Part shown: piece after piece, positions 5,269 to 10,689 of the stretch
Layout: every line of letters starts with the position of its first letter
How positions within the stretch are numbered: position 1 is the first letter of the stretch
Origin: Candidatus Dadabacteria bacterium
Lineage (GTDB): Bacteria; Desulfobacterota_D; UBA1144; Nemesobacterales; CSP1-2
DNA length: 10,689 nucleotides
Assembly (NCBI GenBank): GCA_022615255.1
Contig: JAKEHC010000143.1
Coordinates: 1 to 10,689 of the forward strand
Direction: 5' to 3'
The notes under the pieces: model-generated
The model's input: the letters and a program-made list of their open reading frames with translations, nothing else
Told to the model about the DNA's origin: nothing
Databases searched by the model: none
Program-made: the position numbers and the translations under genes

Positions 5269-7578
5269 TTATAACTGTTGGTATTTTTTCCTAAGTCTAA
5301 TCCTTACAATCTCTGCCGCAGTATTTACTAAAAAGGTTACTAGAAAAAGTAAAAGCGCCGCAAGAAATAGAACCCGATAAAGGGTGCCGCCATGGGGCGC
5401 TTCAGGAATCTCAACTGCTATATTTGCCGACAATGCTCTAAAGCCATTAAATATACTCCAGTCCATAATCGGCGTATTCCCCGTTGCCATAAGAACAATC
5501 ATTGTCTCTCCAACTACACGGCCAAAGCCAATCATGATTGCAGAAAATATTCCTGCACTTGCCGTTGGAAGCACGACTTTGATTGCGGTTTGCCACCTGG
5601 TTGCTCCAAGAGCCAGAGAACCAGAAATTAGGTGCTTGGGGACATTTGATAATGCATCTTCAGAAATGGTAAAAATAATGGGAATAACGGCAAATCCCAT
5701 AGCGAATCCTACAATCAAAGCGTTTCTTTGATCATACTGAAGCCCAAAGGTGTTGAAAATTGATGCCTTGTAGTCTCCTCCGAACAAAAGGTTTTCGATA
5801 GGTAGGTTTAACCAAAGACAAATTTGAATCCCAAAGATAAATATCGGTAAAAGAAGAAACAGTTCAGAACCCTCCTTAAACCTACCGCGGACTGACTTTG
5901 GCATCAATCTCCAAAGAAATACAGCGGATAGTGTCATAACGGTAAGAACCGCCGGGATCAAAAAAACAGCTGGTAATATCTTTTCAATAAGTGGTGCCAT
6001 CCATAGCCCTGCAAGAAAACCCAAAACAACTGTTGGAAGAGCAGCCATTATCTCAATAACAGGTTTAATTAAGTTTCTTAAAGAAGGATGCATAAATTGA
6101 GAGACGCAAATGGCACCGAGTACAGCTAATGGGATGGCAAAAACGAGTGCGTAGAATGTCCCCTTAAAGGTCCCATAGGCAAGTGGAGTAAGACTAAATT
6201 TGGGTTCAAAATCATCAGTCCCTCCGGTTGATTGCCAGACGTATTCAGGTTTGCTATAACCTTCATACCAAACCTTTCCAAAAAGGGCTTTTAAGTTTAC
6301 CCCGGGATGAGGATTATCTATACTCCAATTATATAAAGTCCCTCTTTCATCAACCGCCACTGCGCCGTCTGCCTTAGGAGCAAAGGCGAGTGCTTTTATA
6401 GGATACCCTTCCCCCTCCAGTTCAAGAAGCTTCCGTTCCGAGGTTGAGTAGTCAAGAATAATTACCCCCTTTGAATCAGCGCTTAAAAGACCTCTGTCCC
6501 TTGGGGAAGCGGCGACTGCGGTAACTAACCCATTATGTTGAGCAAGCGCATGAGCCTTTTTAAGCCTTCTGCCTATAGGTGATGTATTATCCTCAACCTG
6601 AAACCAGGTAGAAACATTGCCAGAACCATCCCCAACTATAAGAGAACGGTCTCCTATAATAAACCCAAGGTCAGTTATCGCTATTTCTGGATTTCCAGTA
6701 GCATCAATAACCTCTTGAAGCCTTGGGTTCGCCTTATCTCTTATGTCCCAATGATAAAGTTCCCCCTTTCTTGTCCCTACATATAGATTGTCGAGAAATT
6801 GGTCAAGTGCTATGGCTGTAACTATTCTGCCTTTAAGCTCTGGCGTGAGATCGTATTTAAGTTCTTCCTTTTTTTCCTCTCCAACCAAAGAACTGGTGGT
6901 CAGCTGCGAAAGAAAAATGAGTCTCCCATCTGAGGTGACTGCCGCAACCCCTTTCAAATCGTCATCCAAAGCATTAAAAGCAACATGTGTAAGAGGAAGA
7001 GCATCAACCTTAATCGGTTCTCCCTCTACTACCTCAGGCTCTATTATTCTTTCGTCATTATCATTAAAGCTCACATTAAACTTAATATCGACAGGTAAAA
7101 TATAACCATCATCTGTTCCTAAGGTATATTCCTCGTTATCTAGTGAGCCTAAAGCCGATGTTATCTTCTTTCCTTCAATTTTTCCTAGAGGGATTTGCTT
7201 AATGGCTTTTCCATCCTTAAGAGATATAAAATCAACTAAACCATTCTCGGTTATCACAAATCCTATTTGCCTGTACTCATCTATACCGAGCGCAAGAATA
7301 GGAAAATCAGATACTGAGGTAGGATTAACGGATTTTGATGAAATTACGAGAGATTTACTAAGGTCGAATCTACCAGCAAGTTCTGCTTTTGCCCCTTTCC
7401 AGAGTGGATAAACCTCAAGAGTAATAAAGACAAGTATAGCAAGAATGCTTAGGATTATAGCTATACCACCGAAAGTGATTACTATGCTTGCTAATTTATC
7501 TGCAAGCCGCCTGCGCTTAATTGAAAAGGCGTCAAAGGCGGCTTGGTCCGTACGCTTTAGCTTTGGTAAAGCTGCCAT
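5269..7578 (-). CDS. pstC: Phosphate ABC transporter permease PstC, long form with propeller-like domain
   Basis: A 769-residue inner-membrane permease, more than twice the size of short PstC proteins. A basic N-terminus (KRRRLADK) precedes membrane helix 1 at about 30-55. A soluble region (about 60-430) follows, expected on the periplasmic side by the positive-inside rule. It is built of repeated beta units with WD40/beta-propeller-like strand ends: DGRLIFLSQ, KGELYHWDIRD, SGNVSTWFQVED, KGVIILDYSTS and RGTLYNWSIDN. The transport core starts near 465. Its EAA loop is ISEDALSNVPKHLISGSLALGATRWQTAIKVVLP at about 638-670, followed by the family motif GFGRVVGETMIVLMATGN. Long PstC proteins of this kind are known in Pseudomonas-type Pst systems. 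The gene follows pstS by 12 bp with no clear Shine-Dalgarno site, so coupling to pstS translation is possible. The domain's role is unknown. It may bind the partner PstA insert or PstS. Confidence 0.94.
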   Translation of the reverse strand: MAALPKLKRTDQAAFDAFSIKRRRLADKLASIVITFGGIAIILSILAILVFITLEVYPLWKGAKAELAGRFDLSKSLVISSKSVNPTSVSDFPILALGIDEYRQIGFVITENGLVDFISLKDGKAIKQIPLGKIEGKKITSALGSLDNEEYTLGTDDGYILPVDIKFNVSFNDNDERIIEPEVVEGEPIKVDALPLTHVAFNALDDDLKGVAAVTSDGRLIFLSQLTTSSLVGEEKKEELKYDLTPELKGRIVTAIALDQFLDNLYVGTRKGELYHWDIRDKANPRLQEVIDATGNPEIAITDLGFIIGDRSLIVGDGSGNVSTWFQVEDNTSPIGRRLKKAHALAQHNGLVTAVAASPRDRGLLSADSKGVIILDYSTSERKLLELEGEGYPIKALAFAPKADGAVAVDERGTLYNWSIDNPHPGVNLKALFGKVWYEGYSKPEYVWQSTGGTDDFEPKFSLTPLAYGTFKGTFYALVFAIPLAVLGAICVSQFMHPSLRNLIKPVIEIMAALPTVVLGFLAGLWMAPLIEKILPAVFLIPAVLTVMTLSAVFLWRLMPKSVRGRFKEGSELFLLLPIFIFGIQICLWLNLPIENLLFGGDYKASIFNTFGLQYDQRNALIVGFAMGFAVIPIIFTISEDALSNVPKHLISGSLALGATRWQTAIKVVLPTASAGIFSAIMIGFGRVVGETMIVLMATGNTPIMDWSIFNGFRALSANIAVEIPEAPHGGTLYRVLFLAALLLFLVTFLVNTAAEIVRIRLRKKYQQL

Positions 7579-7590
7579 AATAAATTAAAA

Positions 7591-8619
7591 TTACTGCTTT
7601 GCGGATTCGGCTGATCCTATCTTTTTAAGCTCTTCACCAACTATATTCGCAGGAATTGGGTCATAACCATCTTTAACCACAACCTCCTGCCCTTCTTTAC
7701 TTAGAATGAACTCCACAAATTGACTAACTAACGGGTCAACCGGCTTATTAGGGGCTTTGTTGATATAGACATAAAGATACCTTCCAAGCGGGTAGGAACC
7801 ATCTAAAACGTTTTGATAATCGGCAGCCTTGCAAGGCTTACCATCCCCTTTAGAAAGCGGAACGGCACGAACACCTGAGGTTTTGTATCCAATGCCGCTA
7901 TATCCTATTCCGAAACGGTCTTCACTCACACCCTGGACAACCGAGGCAGAGCCTGGCTGTTCTTTGACCTGATCCTTATAATCACCTTTACAAAGGGTGT
8001 GCTCTTTGAAAAACCCATAAGTCCCCGAAGCAGAGTTTCGACCATATAAACTTATAGGACGATTAGCCCAATCACCCGTAAGACCAAGTTGACCCCAAGT
8101 TGTTATATCCCCTGTTCCACCGCATTTTCTCGTTTTTGAGAAGATTGCGTCTGCTTGTTGCATTGTAAGGCACTCTATAGGGTTATCCTTATTAACATAG
8201 ACTGCAAGAGAGTCAAGAGAAGTACGAATACCAGTGGGTTTGTAGCCAAACTTCTTTTCAAACTCGTCTATTTCTTCGCCCTTCATAGGACGTGACATAG
8301 GTCCTAGCTGGGCTGTTCCTGAAATCAGGGCTGGTGGAGCTGTGCTTGAGCCCTTGCCTTCTATCTGACATCTCACATTAGGATAGAATTTAGCGAATCC
8401 CTCGCACCAGAGCGTCATAAGGTTATTCATTGTATCCGACCCGATACTGTTTATATTTCCAGATATACCGCTTTCTTTTGTGTAAGCCGGTATCTTTGGG
8501 TCAACCTTTGCCGCCTGCTGAGCAAATCCAATATAGCCTCCGAACGCAAGAACAAAAGCAACAACACTCCCTATAAACCGAGCCTCTAGCCGATGTAACA
8601 ATGTTTTTATTTTACTCAT
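7591..8619 (-). CDS. pstS: Periplasmic phosphate-binding protein PstS
   Basis: The receptor that captures inorganic phosphate and delivers it to PstCA. Residues 1-33 of the 342-residue form are a Sec signal peptide: basic start, hydrophobic stretch at about 16-32, likely cleavage near GFA-QQ. Ligand-loop motifs are SIGSDTMNNLM (58-68), GKGSSTAP (88-95) and YGRNSASGTYGFF (192-204), matching the phosphate-contact loops of this family. Six cysteines (72, 84, 150, 166, 210, 263) could make three disulfides after export. The first ATG of the frame is at 8637, but AGGAGGAG (8627-8634) lies inside that extension at ideal distance from ATG 8619. I therefore take 8619 as the start. It is the first gene after the Pho-box-like array, as expected for the most abundant component. 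Confidence 0.95.
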   Translation of the reverse strand: MSKIKTLLHRLEARFIGSVVAFVLAFGGYIGFAQQAAKVDPKIPAYTKESGISGNINSIGSDTMNNLMTLWCEGFAKFYPNVRCQIEGKGSSTAPPALISGTAQLGPMSRPMKGEEIDEFEKKFGYKPTGIRTSLDSLAVYVNKDNPIECLTMQQADAIFSKTRKCGGTGDITTWGQLGLTGDWANRPISLYGRNSASGTYGFFKEHTLCKGDYKDQVKEQPGSASVVQGVSEDRFGIGYSGIGYKTSGVRAVPLSKGDGKPCKAADYQNVLDGSYPLGRYLYVYINKAPNKPVDPLVSQFVEFILSKEGQEVVVKDGYDPIPANIVGEELKKIGSAESAKQ

Positions 8620-8626
8620 AATTTTT

Positions 8627-8634
8627 CTCCTCCT
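8627..8634 (-). promoter_or_regulatory. Ribosome binding site deciding the pstS start (AGGAGGAG)
   Basis: A strong purine-rich Shine-Dalgarno sequence sits seven bases before ATG 8619. The same bases would code RRR if translation began at ATG 8637, so the downstream ATG is the better start. Confidence 0.75.
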
Positions 8635-8657
8635 CATAATCCGATATTTGTCTATTA

Positions 8658-8663
8658 ATTAAA
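8658..8663 (-). promoter_or_regulatory. Candidate -10 box for pstS (TTTAAT)
   Basis: TTTAAT matches TATAAT at five of six positions and lies eight bases downstream of the last Pho-box-like hexamer. That is close to the spacing expected when PhoB replaces the -35 contact. The surrounding AT-rich sequence offers shifted alternatives. Confidence 0.4.
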
Positions 8664-8671
8664 CTGTGAAT

Positions 8672-8710
8672 TGTTAAGAAATTGTTAAGAATCCATTAAA
8701 TCTCTATTAA
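8672..8710 (-). promoter_or_regulatory. Pho-box-like array: four direct hexamers, 11-bp period
   Basis: On the minus strand the hexamers are TTAATA (8710-8705), TTAATG (8699-8694), TTAACA (8688-8683) and TTAACA (8677-8672), each separated by exactly five bases. TTAACA-N5-TTAACA is the established binding pattern of Bacillus subtilis PhoP, a PhoB-family regulator. The 11-bp phase is also that of E. coli Pho boxes. It lies directly upstream of pstS and downstream of phoBR, so the likely ligand is the PhoB encoded at the window edge. Confidence 0.72.
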
Positions 8711-8749
8711 AAACGGTTAATTGATGATCAAAGACACGAGATAAGATGA

Positions 8750-8766
8750 TGTGAGTTATTCTCACA
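8750..8766 (-). other. Small hairpin overlapping the phoR stop codon
   Basis: TGTGAG and CTCACA form a 6-bp stem around a five-base loop, spanning the phoR TGA stop. It lacks a following U-tract in the transcript, so it is a weak candidate for attenuating read-through from phoBR into pstS. Confidence 0.3.
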
Positions 8767-10531
8767 CTGGAAGTGTAACTATAAATTTGCTCCCTTTTCC
8801 AACCTCGCTCTCTACTCGAATCTCCCCGCTGTGCATTATTACAACATGCTTTACTATGCTAAGTCCTAGCCCTGTGCCGCCAAGCTTCCTCGCACGTGTT
8901 TTATCAGCCCTGTAAAACCGCTCAAAAATTCTAGGCAGATGCTCCTTGGGAATTCCAACCCCGGTATCAAAAACCTCAATTCCAAACTCTGAGTTGATCC
9001 TATTAACCTGAACCCCGATTGTACCGCCCTCTGGCGTATACTTTACAGCATTATCTATCAGGTTTATAAACATCTGTTCTAAAAGAAATCTGTCTCCCCT
9101 ATACTTGGGCAAATCCTCCTTTACGCCAAGAGAAACATGCAGGCTCTTTTCTTCAACCCTGCTTTTCAGCGCCTCAAGCGACGAGTACACAATTTCTTTA
9201 AGATCAACATCCTCGAAGGCGGCTTTTGGTTCTTCTCCCCACGGAGCACTCTTTCTTTCAATCTCAGATAGCAAAAGAAGCTCGGAAACTATATTGATTA
9301 ATCTATCTGTATGCCTTTTTATTATGCTAAGAAAACGATTTCTCTCTTCCGGATTTTCATAATCTCCCTCCTCTAAGGTTTCGACATAGCCTTTAATGGC
9401 TGTCAGGGGTGTTCTAAGCTCGTGAGATACATTTGCAACAATATCCGCCTTTATTCTTTCTAGTCTCTTGAATTCGGTTATATCAAATATCACGAATATT
9501 GCCTCTTTTTCCGCCGATTTTAAGGGGATTGCGCTTGTTAGAAAATATCTCTCAACTGGATGCAAGACCGAAATCTCTTTTTTTTCGGCAACCTGTTTTT
9601 TAATAACGTTTTCTACCAATTCCATTATTTCTCTGATTCTTAGAATCTCCCAGTAGGGTTTTCCGATTGAATCATCCTTTATTTCGAGCATGTCTTTTAA
9701 AGCGCTATTTATGAGCCTAATTTTGCCATCACCATCTACAACCATTACTCCTTCACTCATCGTGCTTATAACAGTCTCAAGCTGACTCTTCTCGAGAGAA
9801 ACCTCTTTGAATAGGTCCTCTAATTTTTCAGCCATTTCGCCCAAGGCGATGTTAAGCTTTCCGATTTCTCCCTTTTTATCAGATATCGGAATACTCACGT
9901 TAAAATCCCCTTTTGCAATCTCTTGAGAGAGCTTAATAGTTCTCTCAAGGGATTTTGTGAGAGCCCTCGACGAGACAATCGAAAGTAAAAGCGCAAGGGC
10001 TACTAAAATCAAGCAGATGTAGATTATCTTGGATTTTAAAGGTGAAAATACCTTCTCTAGAGAGCTTGATGGAAGTGCCGTTCGGATTACTGCCTCTACC
10101 GCTCCATTCTCATCCTTAATAGGGACTGCAATGTAAACCATCTCCTTATCAACAGTTGTACTGTACCGAATGCTTTTTCCAGTTCCTTTGAGAATGGCCT
10201 CTACTACCTCTGGTCTTTTTGCATGATTTTCCATTCTTGAAGGGTCTTCCTGAGAGTCACCTATTACGACACCGTCCTTGTCTATTACCGTAATCCTTAC
10301 CCCAATTTTATGAGCAAATTGTGAAACTAAGGATTTTATCTCTTCCCTATTCCCCTGAGCAACCGGAGCTTGAAGAAACTCTCGAACTAGGACAGCCTCG
10401 GTTAGCAACCTTTCTTCCGTAAGTGCTTTGTCGTGTTTTTCGAGCTCACGGATTATTAAGATAGTAAATAAAAAGAAAACTAAAGAGATAATGAATAGAT
10501 TAAGAAGAAAATATTTCCAAAACGTTTTCAC
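8762..10531 (-). CDS. phoR: Phosphate-responsive sensor histidine kinase PhoR
   Basis: A 589-residue membrane kinase predicted to phosphorylate PhoB. Domains in order: membrane helix at about 8-28; an extracytoplasmic sensor of about 135 residues; membrane helix at about 167-188; HAMP linker (about 189-240); PAS domain (about 248-350, with SEGVMVVDGDGKIRLIN); HisKA with phospho-acceptor His370 in ANVSHELRTPLTAIKGY; and an ATPase domain with N-box Asn494 in LIDNAVKYTP, G1 DTGVGIP (522-528), F-box RIFERFYR and G2 GGTGLGLSIV (551-560). The architecture is closer to Bacillus PhoR than to E. coli PhoR, which lacks a large periplasmic domain. The start is GTG at 10531, five bases after AGGGA, and only eight bases separate it from the phoB stop. 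The PhoR name rests on domains plus position between phoB and pstS. Confidence 0.92.
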   Translation of the reverse strand: MKTFWKYFLLNLFIISLVFFLFTILIIRELEKHDKALTEERLLTEAVLVREFLQAPVAQGNREEIKSLVSQFAHKIGVRITVIDKDGVVIGDSQEDPSRMENHAKRPEVVEAILKGTGKSIRYSTTVDKEMVYIAVPIKDENGAVEAVIRTALPSSSLEKVFSPLKSKIIYICLILVALALLLSIVSSRALTKSLERTIKLSQEIAKGDFNVSIPISDKKGEIGKLNIALGEMAEKLEDLFKEVSLEKSQLETVISTMSEGVMVVDGDGKIRLINSALKDMLEIKDDSIGKPYWEILRIREIMELVENVIKKQVAEKKEISVLHPVERYFLTSAIPLKSAEKEAIFVIFDITEFKRLERIKADIVANVSHELRTPLTAIKGYVETLEEGDYENPEERNRFLSIIKRHTDRLINIVSELLLLSEIERKSAPWGEEPKAAFEDVDLKEIVYSSLEALKSRVEEKSLHVSLGVKEDLPKYRGDRFLLEQMFINLIDNAVKYTPEGGTIGVQVNRINSEFGIEVFDTGVGIPKEHLPRIFERFYRADKTRARKLGGTGLGLSIVKHVVIMHSGEIRVESEVGKGSKFIVTLPV

Positions 10532-10539
10532 ATTTTTCC

Positions 10540-10689
10540 CTACTCTTCTAACTTATATCCTATGCCCCTGATTGTTTTTACCATGGTCCCAGATTTACCC
10601 AGTTTTTCCCTGAGATTTTTTATATGAACATCGATCGTTCTATCGTAGATCAGCTTTTCGTCCCCCCAAATCCTTTTCTTCTTAAGCAA
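10540..10689 (-). CDS. phoB: PhoB-type response regulator, C-terminal winged-helix end (partial)
   Basis: The last 49 codons of a gene that begins beyond the window. The peptide starts LLKKKRIWGDEK and contains YDRTIDVHIKNLREKLGK and TIRGIGYKLEE, the DNA-recognition helix and C-terminal hairpin of OmpR/PhoB-family regulators. The DRTIDVHI segment is the recognition helix, and it agrees well with PhoB-like proteins. It should bind the hexamer array upstream of pstS when phosphorylated by the kinase encoded eight bases downstream. The receiver domain is not in the window, so PhoB identity depends on the neighbours. Confidence 0.88.
   Translation of the reverse strand: MLKKKRIWGDEKLIYDRTIDVHIKNLREKLGKSGTMVKTIRGIGYKLEE

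Larger units (their letters stand above)
8620..8761 (-). promoter_or_regulatory. pstS promoter and leader region
   Basis: Between the phoR stop and the pstS start, in transcription order, come: a short hairpin overlapping the phoR stop (8750-8766); TTAACC (8715-8720), a possible fifth, off-phase Pho half-site; four phased hexamers (8672-8710); a candidate -10 TTTAAT (8658-8663); and the ribosome binding site. The order and spacing fit a PhoB-activated promoter giving a leader of roughly 30 bases. The activator array takes the place of a recognisable -35 box. Confidence 0.65.

Noticed and set aside
5384..5731. 115-codon plus-strand open frame opposite pstC
   Set aside because: It is antisense to the conserved transport core and EAA loop of pstC, and its peptide composition is a shadow of that gene.
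8661..8680. E. coli-type Pho box (CTGTCAT-like) reading CTGTGAATTGTTAAGAA on the plus strand
   Set aside because: Only part of the consensus matches, and CTGTGA does not align with the 11-bp register of the TTAA cores. The TTAACA-type reading on the minus strand explains the repeats better.

Overview
The window looks like chromosomal DNA from a Gram-negative bacterium. It encodes an apparent lipoprotein metalloprotease, an exported periplasmic phosphate-binding protein, and phosphate permeases with large domains that should lie outside the inner membrane. The DNA is moderately AT-rich by eye. The phylum cannot be fixed from the sequence. The gene set would fit a deep-branching proteobacterial, Desulfobacterota-like or Nitrospirota-like lineage, and this is inference only.

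Layout. Positions 1-1409 are read on the plus strand. They hold the 3' end of a class I aminotransferase, a short gap with a strong hairpin, and a BepA/LoiP-like M48 metalloprotease that starts at TTG. Everything from 10689 down to 1403 is on the minus strand and forms one phosphate (Pho) locus. In transcription order it runs: phoB (only the C-terminal 49 codons are in the window), phoR, a 142-bp promoter region with Pho-box-like repeats, pstS, pstC, a 170-bp gap with two inverted REP-like hairpins, pstA, pstB, a thioredoxin-type arsC, and phoU. phoU and the protease gene converge and overlap by 7 bp.

How the genes work together. PhoR should sense phosphate status and phosphorylate PhoB, which would bind the repeat array in front of pstS and switch on the transporter. 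PstS binds phosphate in the periplasm, PstC and PstA form the channel, and PstB powers it. PhoU links transporter state to PhoR. Arsenate also enters through phosphate transporters, so an arsenate reductase between pstB and phoU makes physiological sense.

Most notable points: (1) an inverted pair of GTAG-headed REP-like hairpins between pstC and pstA, with paired base changes that keep the stems; (2) a four-unit TTAACA-type Pho box with exact 11-bp periodicity; (3) arsC inside the pst-phoU operon; (4) enlarged permeases, PstC with a propeller-like insert of about 370 residues and PstA with an insert of about 250 residues containing a coiled coil. Start codons of pstS and pstB are best placed downstream of the longest open frames, because strong ribosome binding sites lie inside those frames. 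I see no CRISPR array, tRNA, rRNA or transposase gene. The window is mostly a well-known system with unusual details, not a clearly new one.
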